Origin: Roseiarcus sp963781895
Lineage (GTDB): Bacteria > Pseudomonadota > Alphaproteobacteria > Rhizobiales > Beijerinckiaceae
Length of the DNA stretch: 64,000 nt
Direction of reading: 5' to 3'
NCBI GenBank assembly: GCA_963781895.1
Contig: CAWAIM010000005.1
Location: 44,724-108,723 of the forward strand
Numbering within the stretch: the first letter of the stretch is position 1; each line of letters starts with the position of its first letter. Below the pieces are notes generated by a model that did not search any database, was not told the DNA's origin, and saw only the letters and a list, made by a program, of their open reading frames with translations. The position numbers and the translations under genes were made by a program. Shown here in pieces: positions 9,713 to 18,044 of this stretch.

Positions 9713-10756
9713 ATGCGCATCGAAACCGACGTCAAGCTCGACTTCAAGGACGTTCTCATTCGCCCCAAGCGCTCGACGCTCAACACGCGCAGCGCGGTCG
9801 ACGTCAACCGCACGTTTCGTTTCCTACACACCGGCTCAGAGTGGAAAGGCTTTCCGCTCATTGCCGCCAACATGGACGTGACCGGCACCATGGCGATGGC
9901 GCGGGCGCTCGGCAGGCACGGCGCGCTGACCGCCCTTCACAAGCACTATCCCGAAGCGGACCTCGCCAAATTTTTCGCCGAGCCCGAAGGCGAGCTTGCG
10001 TTCTATTCGCTCGGCACCAGCGCCGCTGACGTCAAGAAGCTCGGGGCCGTCGCCAAAGCTGCGCCGATCCGGCTTATCTGCCTCGATGTCGCGAACGGAT
10101 ATGCGGAAAAATTCCTCGAAATCGTCAAGCGCGTGCGCGACGAACACCCCAAGTCTGTGATCATGGCCGGCAATGTCGTCACCGGCGACATGACAGAGGC
10201 CCTGATCCTTGCAGGCGCGGATATTGTGAAAATCGGCATAGGACCCGGCTCCGTCTGCACGACGCGGCGCGTAACCGGCGTTGGCTATCCGCAGCTCTCA
10301 GCCATCATCGAATGCGCCGACGCCGCGCACGGCCTAAAAGGCCAAGTCTGCGCCGACGGCGGCTGCACCGTGCCCGGCGACGTCGCCAAGGCCTTTGGCG
10401 CGGGCGCGGATTTCGTCATGCTCGGCGGCATGCTCGCCGGCCACGACGAATGCGATGGCGAAATCCGCTACGAAGAGCGGGCCGGCAAGAAGATCCCGGT
10501 CGCCATGTCCTTTTACGGCATGTCGTCGGAGACAGCGATGAAAAAGCATGCGGGCGGGGTCGCACATTATCGCGCCGCCGAGGGCAAGACGGTCGAGACC
10601 ACCTATCGTGGCTCGGTCGAGGGCACGATGGGCGAAATTATGGGCGGCGTTCGCTCGATGATGACCTATATCGGCGCGACCCAGCTCAAGGAAGTCTCCA
10701 AGCGCACGACTTTCGTGCGCGTGAGCGCGCAGGCGAACGACGTCTTCGGGGGGTGA
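9713..10756 (+). CDS. guaC: GMP reductase
   Basis: 347 residues, the length of the GuaC1 type. It reductively deaminates GMP to IMP with NADPH. The IMPDH/GMPR barrel lacks the CBS insertion seen in GuaB, which with the length separates the two. The catalytic loop GIGPGSVCTTR carries Cys near 182, and the FYGMSSETAM and AEGKTVETTYRG segments are typical of GMP reductase. The gene reads divergently from the SDR and guaB. Enzymes for both directions of the IMP/GMP interconversion therefore lie within 3.6 kb. Confidence 0.96.
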   Translation: MRIETDVKLDFKDVLIRPKRSTLNTRSAVDVNRTFRFLHTGSEWKGFPLIAANMDVTGTMAMARALGRHGALTALHKHYPEADLAKFFAEPEGELAFYSLGTSAADVKKLGAVAKAAPIRLICLDVANGYAEKFLEIVKRVRDEHPKSVIMAGNVVTGDMTEALILAGADIVKIGIGPGSVCTTRRVTGVGYPQLSAIIECADAAHGLKGQVCADGGCTVPGDVAKAFGAGADFVMLGGMLAGHDECDGEIRYEERAGKKIPVAMSFYGMSSETAMKKHAGGVAHYRAAEGKTVETTYRGSVEGTMGEIMGGVRSMMTYIGATQLKEVSKRTTFVRVSAQANDVFGG

Positions 10757-10802
10757 TAATGGCGACGCGACGCATCGCCGCCGCTGATCCCGCCGGCAGC
10801 TT

Positions 10803-11612
10803 CTATTCCTGCGCGGCAAGCTTGTCCGCGAACAGTGCGATCGTCTTGGCGTAGACCGGCGCCGCGTTCCATTCCAGGAGGACGGCGAAGTTCGGCTCGC
10901 CTTCGTCCCAGCCCGCGCCGCGCGTCCAGCCGTGCGCGTGCAGGAAGTTAGCAGTCGAGGCGAGGGCGTCGCCGGAATTGTGAATCAGATCCGCGCCGCC
11001 GCCGCCATCGACGGTGGTGGCGAATTTTAGATAGGCCGAGGGCATGAACTGAGTCTGTCCGATCTCGCCCGCCCATGCGCCCCGCATTTCCCCGGGGTTC
11101 AGGAGGCCGCGCTCGACGATCATCAGCGCGTCGATCAACTCGGCCCGATAGGTTTGCGCGCGGCGGCAATTGTAGGCCAGCGTCGCAAGGGCGCTAAAGG
11201 TCGGGAACGTGCCCGAACCGGCGCCAAAATCCGTCTCGAGCCCCCAAATCGCCACCAAAACCGGAGCGGGCACGCCATAGCGCTGTTCGATTTTTTCGAA
11301 CGGCTCGGCGTAGGCGATGAGCATCGTCTTGCCCTTCTTGATTCGACCCGACGTGACATGTTGTGCGGCGAACGGGGCAAAACTCACATGGAGCCCTTGG
11401 CCATGATCGTGCGCCAACACCGACGGATCATAGACAACGCCGGTCAGCGCCGCGTCGATCACCTCCGGCGAAATGCCGTTCTTCGTCGCCACTTGCCTGA
11501 AGTCATTGAGCCAGCGGTCAAAACCGGCGGCGCTGTCGCCGCAATCCGCGGCGAGGGCGGATGCAACGCCGAGCGCCGCCGCCGCGGCGGCGGCAAAGAC
11601 CAATGTTCTCAT
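10803..11612 (-). CDS. Lytic murein transglycosylase (MltB family)
   Basis: About 269 residues. A signal peptide ends near the ALAAD site. The SLT/MltB-type domain shows AIWGLETDFG with the catalytic Glu, NCRRAQTYRAELIDAL, and the MRGAWAGEIGQTQFMPS signature. It cleaves the beta-1,4 bond between MurNAc and GlcNAc to leave 1,6-anhydroMurNAc, acting in the periplasm. The inner ATG at 11612 has GGAG upstream; an ATG at 11627 would add five residues. It is shorter than E. coli MltB and has no lipobox or C-terminal peptidoglycan-binding domain. It converges on guaC. Confidence 0.92.
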   Translation of the reverse strand: MRTLVFAAAAAAALGVASALAADCGDSAAGFDRWLNDFRQVATKNGISPEVIDAALTGVVYDPSVLAHDHGQGLHVSFAPFAAQHVTSGRIKKGKTMLIAYAEPFEKIEQRYGVPAPVLVAIWGLETDFGAGSGTFPTFSALATLAYNCRRAQTYRAELIDALMIVERGLLNPGEMRGAWAGEIGQTQFMPSAYLKFATTVDGGGGADLIHNSGDALASTANFLHAHGWTRGAGWDEGEPNFAVLLEWNAAPVYAKTIALFADKLAAQE

Positions 11613-11744
11613 CCCGCTCCGTCGCATGCCAGCGCTCCGGTTTCATCGCAATCGATTCGGGAAACTGCTAAAAGCGAAACAGGGCCGAACATTGGCCGAG
11701 CTCAGACGTTTCCTGCGCGAACCGACGTTGATTCCGATACCGGC

Positions 11745-11993
11745 TCACTTACCCATTTCGGTCTTCATCTTCTTTAAGGCCTGTGCGCAGCCTACGCTGA
11801 CTTCCATCTTATGCTCCTTGAGACACCCGACGATACGGCCGCCTCCCGGCTGGACGCCGGGGCAGAGCCTAGCGACGTCAGACTTACAGAAAGCAATACC
11901 ATCGGCTTGGGCCGCCAGGACCGATCCCGGAAGCCCAACCAGAGCCAGCGAAACCAACGATGCGACCGTGTTTTGACGTACAGGCATGACCAT
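11745..11993 (-). CDS. Secreted cysteine-rich repeat protein
   Basis: About 82 residues. A signal peptide (VASLVSLALVGLPGSVLAAQA) is followed by one GLG1-type Cys-rich repeat: a CKSDVARLCPGVQPGGGRI half, then CLKEHKMEVSVGC. Four Cys probably form two disulfides in the periplasm. Small proteins with this repeat are common in Rhizobiales and uncharacterised. The ATG at 11993 gives a conventional signal peptide; a longer frame starts at 12029. The gene is transcribed away from rlmN. Confidence 0.75.
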   Translation of the reverse strand: MVMPVRQNTVASLVSLALVGLPGSVLAAQADGIAFCKSDVARLCPGVQPGGGRIVGCLKEHKMEVSVGCAQALKKMKTEMGK

Positions 11994-12145
11994 CCCCGCG
12001 TTGTTGCGTCCGACCGGCGGACTGAGCACAAGCTTGATAATGGCTGCGCCGCAGAACGGTCAAATAGAATGGGGGCCGGGAAAGCTTCGTTGTGTCACGG
12101 TTGGGCGTTGGCCGCTCGGCCGGCAGCATGTTAGAAGCCCCCGCC

Positions 12146-13429
12146 ATGACTCCCGCCGCCCTCGCCGTCCAGGAAAGCGCGCCGGCGCGCCTCGCCGGCG
12201 CGACCCGCGCAGAATTCGCCCATGCCCTTAACGAGATCGGGGTTCCTCATCGCGAACGCAACATGCGCGTATCGCAGCTCTGGCACTGGATCTATCACCG
12301 CGGCGCGGGCGAGTTCTCATCCATGCGCAACATCGCCCGGCCGCTCCTTGAAAAACTCGCCGAACGTTTCACGCTGGCGCGGCCTGAGATCGTCGCTGAG
12401 CAGGTCTCCGCCGACGGCACGCGGAAGTGGCTGTTGCGGATGCCGCGGAACCACGCGCACGACAAGGGCGCGGAGATCGAGTGCGTCTATATCCCCGAGT
12501 CGGACCGCGGCACGCTCTGCGTCTCCAGCCAGGTCGGCTGCACGTTGAACTGCACGTTCTGCCATACCGGCACGATGCCGCTCGTGCGCAATCTCACGAC
12601 GGCGGAGATCGTCGCCCAGGTTCTCGTCGCCCGCGATCGGCTCGGCGACTTTCCCGGCGGTGGCGCGCCGACCGACGGGCTCGCGCCATTGGGAGTGGGC
12701 CTGCGCAGGGTGTCGAATGTCGTCTTCATGGGCATGGGCGAGCCGCTCTACAATTTTGACGCCGTGCGCGACGCGATCGCGATTCTGACCGACGGCGACG
12801 GCCTGTCGATCTCCAGGCGGCGAATCACCGTCTCGACCTCGGGCGTAGTCCCGGAAATGTCCAAGCTCGGCGCCGAATGCGGAACAATGCTCGCGGTCTC
12901 CCTGCACGCAACCAACGATCCGCTGCGCGACAAGCTGGTGCCGCTGAACCGCAGATATCCGATCGAACAGCTGCTGCTGGCCTGTCGCGACTATCCCGGC
13001 GCCTCCAACGCGCGCCGCATCACCTTCGAGTACGTGATGCTGAAAGGCGTCAATGACTCGCCGGCCGAGGCGAGGGCGCTCGTGCGCCTGCTCAAGGGCC
13101 TGCCCGCCAAAATCAACCTCATTCCCTTCAATCCGTGGCCCGGCAGCACGCATGAATGTTCGGACTGGGAGACGATCGAACGCTTTTCCGAGATCGTCTT
13201 CAACGCCGGTTACGCAAGCCCGGTGCGAACACCGCGCGGCCGCGATATTCTTGCCGCATGCGGCCAGCTCAAGAGCGAGAGCGAGAAGCTGCGTGCGCGG
13301 ACGCGCATGATGCTCGAGGAGAGTTCTGGCCGTTGGGCAAGATTGAAGCGCGCGCGCGCCGGAAAGCGGGGGAAGGCGACACGGCGTCCGCGCCGGCGCC
13401 AAGCCCAGATAAGCCTCCGGGGTCCATAG
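12146..13429 (+). CDS. rlmN: 23S rRNA (adenine2503-C2)-/tRNA (adenine37-C2)-methyltransferase
   Basis: 427 residues from the chosen ATG (another ATG at 12128 is possible). A radical-SAM enzyme: the [4Fe-4S] cluster Cys are C132, C136 and C139 in GCTLNCTFCHTG, the GMGEP motif follows in VVFMGMGEPLYNF, and the C-terminal RTPRGRDILAACGQL carries the Cys that is transiently methylated. It methylates A2503 of 23S rRNA and A37 of some tRNAs. A basic tail of about 40 residues runs past the usual end, up to the next gene 26 bp away. Confidence 0.96.
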   Translation: MTPAALAVQESAPARLAGATRAEFAHALNEIGVPHRERNMRVSQLWHWIYHRGAGEFSSMRNIARPLLEKLAERFTLARPEIVAEQVSADGTRKWLLRMPRNHAHDKGAEIECVYIPESDRGTLCVSSQVGCTLNCTFCHTGTMPLVRNLTTAEIVAQVLVARDRLGDFPGGGAPTDGLAPLGVGLRRVSNVVFMGMGEPLYNFDAVRDAIAILTDGDGLSISRRRITVSTSGVVPEMSKLGAECGTMLAVSLHATNDPLRDKLVPLNRRYPIEQLLLACRDYPGASNARRITFEYVMLKGVNDSPAEARALVRLLKGLPAKINLIPFNPWPGSTHECSDWETIERFSEIVFNAGYASPVRTPRGRDILAACGQLKSESEKLRARTRMMLEESSGRWARLKRARAGKRGKATRRPRRRQAQISLRGP

Positions 13430-13455
13430 CGTCTGCACCGGAGCAAAAAGATGGG

Positions 13456-14430
13456 ATGGCGCAAAGCCGTTCCACCGAACCCTCCCGTGCGCCCAGGCGC
13501 AGCGAGCGCCTGCGCCAGCGCGCGGCATGGATGTACTTCGTCGAGGAGATGACCCAAAGCGCGATCGCCGAAGCGCTTGGCGTCGGCCGGGTGACGGTCG
13601 TGCGGATGTTGGCCGAGGCGAAGGCGTTCGGGGAAGTGCGCATAGCGCTGTCGCGGGGGTACGCGGAACTCGGCGGGCTCGAGGCCGCGCTCGCCCGGGC
13701 CCATGGATTTGACGAGGCAATCGTCGCGCCGCTGTCATCCGCCTCGGCCGATCCGACCGCGCCGATCGGCGCGGCGCTCGGCGACTTCGTCTCGTCGTTG
13801 CTGCGCAACGACATGAAGATCGGACTCGGTTGGGGACGCACCCTCAACCGTTCGCTCGAATATCTGCGCGAGCGCTCTCTGCGCGACCTCACCGTTGTGT
13901 CCCTCGTCGGCGGCGTCACGCATTTCGCCCATGACAATCCGGCCGAGTTTCCCTCGGCCTTCGCCCGCGCCTTCAACGCGGATTGTTATCTTGTCCCGTC
14001 GCCCGCGCTGGTCGACAGTCCGGCGACCAAGGCGGCACTGATCGAACGCTGCGGACTGGGCGCCGTCTACGATTTTGCCCGCGCGCTCGATGCCGTTGTC
14101 GTCAGCGTCGGCTCGCTTGGACCCGAAGCGACGATCGCGCGCTACCAACTCGTCAGCGAGTCCGAGCGTCGTCTGATGCGCGAATATGGCGGCGTCGGCG
14201 AGATGCTGTGCAATGTCTTCGGTCGGGACGGCCGGGTCATCGACCACTCTCTCAATCAACGCGTGATGTCGGTCCCGCTCGAGGCCGTTTGCGCCGCGCC
14301 AATCCGCGTGCTCGCCGCCGGCGGCGCCCACAAGCTCGCCGCCCTCGAGGGCGCGATCAAGTTGCTGAGGCCGACGACGCTGGTGACCGACGAGACGACG
14401 GCGCGCAAATTGGCGGCGGGACCCCGTTAG
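13456..14430 (+). CDS. SorC/DeoR-type sugar-binding transcriptional regulator
   Basis: 324 residues. An N-terminal helix-turn-helix (about 25-60, MTQSAIAEALGVGRVTVVRML) precedes a sugar-phosphate-isomerase-like effector domain. Family features are the GLGWGRTLN segment, a TVVSLVGGV strand, and the C-terminal AAGGAHKLAALEGAIK. Effectors of the family are phosphorylated sugars or related metabolites. The gene converges with the E1/E2 operon and overlaps its last gene by four bases. It is therefore a plausible local regulator of that operon, in place of the sigma-54 activator AcoR common at acetoin loci. Confidence 0.88.
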   Translation: MAQSRSTEPSRAPRRSERLRQRAAWMYFVEEMTQSAIAEALGVGRVTVVRMLAEAKAFGEVRIALSRGYAELGGLEAALARAHGFDEAIVAPLSSASADPTAPIGAALGDFVSSLLRNDMKIGLGWGRTLNRSLEYLRERSLRDLTVVSLVGGVTHFAHDNPAEFPSAFARAFNADCYLVPSPALVDSPATKAALIERCGLGAVYDFARALDAVVVSVGSLGPEATIARYQLVSESERRLMREYGGVGEMLCNVFGRDGRVIDHSLNQRVMSVPLEAVCAAPIRVLAAGGAHKLAALEGAIKLLRPTTLVTDETTARKLAAGPR

Positions 14431-15692
14431 TCCCGGCTGCCGGACCTTGCCAACTCCTCGATCAGCCTTGCGACCTCGCGCCTGGCCTCCAGATGCGGCA
14501 TGTGGCCCACGCCGGCGAGCCGATGAAGGGCGATGAGGCCGCTCAGGTTCTCGGCATGATGCGCGGGGGTGATCCTATCCTCAAGGCCGACAATGACCTT
14601 CGCCGGCATCTCGGGGGCGGCCAAATGGTCGCGTACGCTGAACGCCTGCCGGCCGCGGGCGAACAAGGCGTGCGCCAGCCGCCGTTGCGCCGCGATCAGG
14701 GGCTGATCGGCCCGCTGGCGCAGGGTGATTCTGGCCATCGCGGAGCCCAGCGCGTCGGAGTCGGTGACAAGCAGATGCAGCCACGGGATCAGGCTCGCCT
14801 CCGTGTCGGCCTGCAGAAAGCCCTCGAAGAAGGCCGCGTTGGTCTCTTCGCCGAGCCCCGCCGGGGCGATTAGCATCAACGACAGCGCCTGAACGCCCGG
14901 CGTCCGTGACAGCGCCGTCGCGACCGCGCCGCCAAGCGAATGGCCGACGAGATGCGCTTGCGTCGCGCCTTCCTCGATGAGCACTGCCCGCACGGCTTCG
15001 ACCAGCGCTTCGAAGCTCGCCTCGTCCCCGAGCGGGCTCAGGCCGTGGCCGGGCAGATCGATCGCCAGCGCCGAGCGGGCTTCGGGCAGCAACCGCTGCA
15101 CGGGGCGCCAGCCGTTGAGGTCGGCGCCGAAGCCGTGCAGGAATACGATCGGCGCGCCCGGTCCACGCTGGAGCCACAGCCGGTTGGCGCGCGGCGCGGT
15201 CAGGACGGAAGCGCCGGCGGCGTCGAGATCGCGCTTCTGAATCCGTCCTCTGGGACCGGAGCCATTCAATTTCGTGAGCGGCAAACCGCGTTCGCGCGCC
15301 AATCGGCGCGCCGCCGGCGTGGCGCGCGGGCCCTGGCCCCACGTCGCCGCGCCGTATGCTGCGTCAACGGTCTCGCTCGCGGCGCGAGACGAAGTCTTTG
15401 CGTCGGGGGCTTTCGCGGCCTCGACCTTCGCGACGGTCGGGACGAATTTCTCGCCCTCGGCGACGATCCAACCGATGCAGGCGCCGACCGGAAGCACGTC
15501 GCCCTCGGAAGCCGCGACGAAGCGCAGGACGCCCGACGCCGGAGCGTCGACCTCCATCGCCGCCTTGTCGGTTTCGATTTCGAACAAAGTCTCACCCTTG
15601 ACGACATGCGCGCCTTCCGCCGCGCGCCAGCGGCCCATCCTGCCGCTCGTCATGTCCATGTCGACCCGTGGCATGACAATCTCGTGCGCCAT
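14427..15692 (-). CDS. acoC: Acetoin dehydrogenase-type E2: lipoyl domain fused to alpha/beta hydrolase
   Basis: 421 residues with three parts. A biotinyl/lipoyl domain (1-77) has the lipoylated lysine K43 in IETDKAAME. A peripheral subunit-binding domain spans about 122-158 (ATPAARRLARERG, GPRGRIQKRDL). An alpha/beta hydrolase fold covers about 170-415 with HGFG, the nucleophile elbow GHSLGG, and a late D/H pair (GLEDRITPAHH, AGVGHMPHLEA). This architecture is that of AcoC, the E2 of the acetoin cleavage complex, rather than the catalytic acyltransferase of pyruvate dehydrogenase. It is last in the operon E1-alpha, E1-beta, E2, one base after E1-beta. Substrate is inferred from family. Confidence 0.88.
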   Translation of the reverse strand: MAHEIVMPRVDMDMTSGRMGRWRAAEGAHVVKGETLFEIETDKAAMEVDAPASGVLRFVAASEGDVLPVGACIGWIVAEGEKFVPTVAKVEAAKAPDAKTSSRAASETVDAAYGAATWGQGPRATPAARRLARERGLPLTKLNGSGPRGRIQKRDLDAAGASVLTAPRANRLWLQRGPGAPIVFLHGFGADLNGWRPVQRLLPEARSALAIDLPGHGLSPLGDEASFEALVEAVRAVLIEEGATQAHLVGHSLGGAVATALSRTPGVQALSLMLIAPAGLGEETNAAFFEGFLQADTEASLIPWLHLLVTDSDALGSAMARITLRQRADQPLIAAQRRLAHALFARGRQAFSVRDHLAAPEMPAKVIVGLEDRITPAHHAENLSGLIALHRLAGVGHMPHLEARREVARLIEELARSGSRD

Positions 15693-15693
15693 T

Positions 15694-16686
15694 TCAGACC
15701 TCGCCGCGCACGAGGCGCCGCGCCGCCCTCACAATGTCCTCGACCTGCGGAACGGCCGCCTTTTCCAAAACCGGACTGTAGGGGATGGGCGCCTCGGCGC
15801 CGCCGAGCCGCATGATCGGCGCATCGAGATAGTCGAAGGCCTCACTTTCAGCGACAATTGCCGAGACCTCAGCCCCGATGCCGAGCGTTTTCACGCCCTC
15901 GTAGACCGCGAGGAGTCGCGTCGTCTTCATGACGCTGGCGATGATCGCCGGCTTGTCGATCGGCCTCAGCGAACGAAGATCGATCACCTCCGGATCGATC
16001 CCCTCCTCGGCCAGGATTTCCGAGGCCTCTAGGGCGCGATGGACCATGATCGCTGTCGCGACGATGGTCAGATCACGGCCTACACGTCTGACGACCGCGC
16101 GGTCGAGCGGCGTCTCGTAGGCGCCCTCCGGCACGGGACCTTTCATTTTATACAGCAGCTTATGCTCGAAAACGATCACCGGATCGGGGTCCTTGATCGC
16201 CGCGAGCAGCATGCCCTTGATGTCTTCCGGCGTCGCTGGCTCGACGACCTTGAGGCCGGGAACATGCGCATACCAGGCCTCGATGCTCTGGCTGTGCTGC
16301 GCCGCGCCCCCGAGCCCCGATCCGGTCGGCATGCGGAAGACCACCGGCACGTTGACCGCGCCGCCCAGCATGTAGCGCAGTTTCGCGGCCTGGTTGACGA
16401 TCTGCTCCATCGCCAGCATCGAAAAGTCGGAGAACTGAAACTCGTAGACCGGCAGCATTCCGGTCAGCGCCGCGCCGACCGCGACGCCCGCGCCGCCGAG
16501 TTCGGAGATCGGCGTGTCCATCACCCGCTCCTCGCCAAAGCGCTCGACCAGATCGCCCGTGACCTGAAACGCGCCGCCATAGACGCCGATGTCCTCGCCC
16601 ATCAGGAACACACGCTCGTCGCTTTCGAGTGCGATGGCCAGCGCCTCGCGGATTGCTTCCGCATAAGTAAGCTCTCGGGCGCTCAC
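15694..16686 (-). CDS. acoB: Thiamine-dependent dehydrogenase E1 subunit beta (acetoin type)
   Basis: 330 residues. The start is a GTG overlapping the E1-alpha stop (GTGA), consistent with coupled translation; a longer frame upstream is a shadow of the alpha gene. The transketolase pyrimidine-binding domain has FLMGEDIGVYGGAFQVT and DTPISE, followed by QIVNQAAKLRYM. The C-terminal domain has DLRSLRPID and the VYEGVKT strand. It forms the alpha2beta2 E1 that decarboxylates or cleaves the substrate on thiamine diphosphate and passes the acyl group to lipoyl-E2. Confidence 0.92.
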   Translation of the reverse strand: MSARELTYAEAIREALAIALESDERVFLMGEDIGVYGGAFQVTGDLVERFGEERVMDTPISELGGAGVAVGAALTGMLPVYEFQFSDFSMLAMEQIVNQAAKLRYMLGGAVNVPVVFRMPTGSGLGGAAQHSQSIEAWYAHVPGLKVVEPATPEDIKGMLLAAIKDPDPVIVFEHKLLYKMKGPVPEGAYETPLDRAVVRRVGRDLTIVATAIMVHRALEASEILAEEGIDPEVIDLRSLRPIDKPAIIASVMKTTRLLAVYEGVKTLGIGAEVSAIVAESEAFDYLDAPIMRLGGAEAPIPYSPVLEKAAVPQVEDIVRAARRLVRGEV

Positions 16687-17717
16687 TGGCGGCGAGCCTC
16701 CACGGCCGACACGACGTCGCGCGCCACCTCGGCCGGCGACGGCCAAGGCCCGGCGCTGGCGATGACGACGGCCTCGGCCATTTCCTTCTCCACCTCGGCC
16801 CCGATTGCGGCGAGCCGCTCTGCGGGCGCGAGACCGATCGCGCAAATTTCCGCCTCGAACCGGGCGATCGGGTCGCGCGCCTTCCAGGTCTCGATCTCCT
16901 CGCGCGAACGATAGCGGTTACGGTCCGAGCGCGAATGGCCACGAGTGCGATAAGTCTTGGCCTCGATCAGCGTCGGACCTTCGCCCGCCCGCGCCCGCTC
17001 CGTCGCCACGAACGCGGCTTCCGCCACGGCGGCGAAATCGTTGCCGTCGACGATCACGCCGGGAATGGCGTAGGCGCTTGCACGGTCTGCGACATTGGCG
17101 ACAGCCGTCGAGCGGGCGATCGCCATTGACATCGCATATTGGTTGTTTTCGCACACGAAAACGACCGGAAGCTTCCAGATCGACGCGATGTTGAGCGCCT
17201 CGTGAAACGCGCCCTCATTGTTGGCGCCGTCGCCGAAGAACGCGACCGCGACCGCGCCGTTGCGCCTCTTCTTGGCGCTAAGCGCGGCTCCGACCGCGAT
17301 CGGAAGACCGCCGCCGACGATGCCGTTCGCGCCGAGATTGCCCATGGCGGGCACGGCGATATGCATCGAGCCGCCGCGCCCTTTGCAGTAGCCGCTTTCG
17401 CGACCAAGAAACTCGGCGAACATCGGCGCAAGCTCGGCGCCCTTGGCGATGCAATGGCCGTGGCCGCGATGGGTCGAGGTGATGCAGTCGGCGTCGATGA
17501 GGGGCATGCAGGCCCCGACCGCCGACGCCTCCTGTCCGATCGACAGGTGCATCGTGCCGTAGCTGAGACCGCGAATATACGAATCCTCCGCCGCCTCCTC
17601 GAAGCGGCGGATGCGATGCATCCGGCGCAACGCCCCCAACACCTCCTCGAGCGACAAGCGGTCGTAAACCTTGGGTCGCCCCGGATTCGATCGCGCAGAC
17701 GCGGTATGCGACGTCAA
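16683..17717 (-). CDS. acoA: Thiamine-dependent dehydrogenase E1 subunit alpha (acetoin type)
   Basis: 344 residues. The thiamine diphosphate/Mg motif is GDGANNEGAFHEALN, with RGHGHCIAKG and GRGGSMHI upstream and the phospho-loop region TYRTRGHSRSD downstream. The start is TTG at 17717, supported by AAGGAGG about nine bases upstream. It is the first gene of an operon with E1-beta and E2. No lipoamide dehydrogenase (E3) gene follows, so that subunit must be supplied from elsewhere. Acetoin is the likeliest substrate because of the hydrolase-type E2; a branched-chain or other 2-oxo acid is the alternative. Confidence 0.92.
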   Translation of the reverse strand: MTSHTASARSNPGRPKVYDRLSLEEVLGALRRMHRIRRFEEAAEDSYIRGLSYGTMHLSIGQEASAVGACMPLIDADCITSTHRGHGHCIAKGAELAPMFAEFLGRESGYCKGRGGSMHIAVPAMGNLGANGIVGGGLPIAVGAALSAKKRRNGAVAVAFFGDGANNEGAFHEALNIASIWKLPVVFVCENNQYAMSMAIARSTAVANVADRASAYAIPGVIVDGNDFAAVAEAAFVATERARAGEGPTLIEAKTYRTRGHSRSDRNRYRSREEIETWKARDPIARFEAEICAIGLAPAERLAAIGAEVEKEMAEAVVIASAGPWPSPAEVARDVVSAVEARRQ

Positions 17718-18044
17718 TCGGTTTGCCTCCTTGGCGCGAGCCTCGGTCGAATCGCCATTGTTGGAGCATATTGGAACTTTTGTCCCTCGAAAAGCTCAAC
17801 ACGTTCAGAATTGATCCCTCGCCGCGTTGCGGCTCGCGGTCATCACGAATCCGCGCCTTCCGTAACCGCGACGCGACGCCAAAGCGCGGCGAATTTGCCT
17901 CACGCAATGGATGATAGACATTGCCTATCCATCGATCGAAAATAATCAAAATCACAGGCGCGTTGAACTAGCGGTTTTTTTGTGGCGCGGGGTGACAAAC
18001 CATAAATTGCAGTGCAATGTGAAGGGGTCAGGGAGGAAACGCCG
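17718..18044. promoter_or_regulatory. Divergent control region between the E1/E2 operon and the PQQ dehydrogenase
   Basis: 327 bp without a gene, AT-richer than the flanks, between two operons reading apart, so it must hold both promoters. A direct repeat TTGGA-N5-TTGGA lies at 17761-17775, some 45 bases before the E1-alpha start, and could be a regulator site. On the other side GGAGG sits just before the dehydrogenase ATG. No sigma-54 type GG-N10-GC promoter was recognised. Confidence 0.5.

Noticed and set aside
16687..16845. Upstream extension of the E1-beta frame
   Set aside because: It overlaps the E1-alpha coding region and has no similarity; the GTG overlapping the alpha stop is the sensible start.
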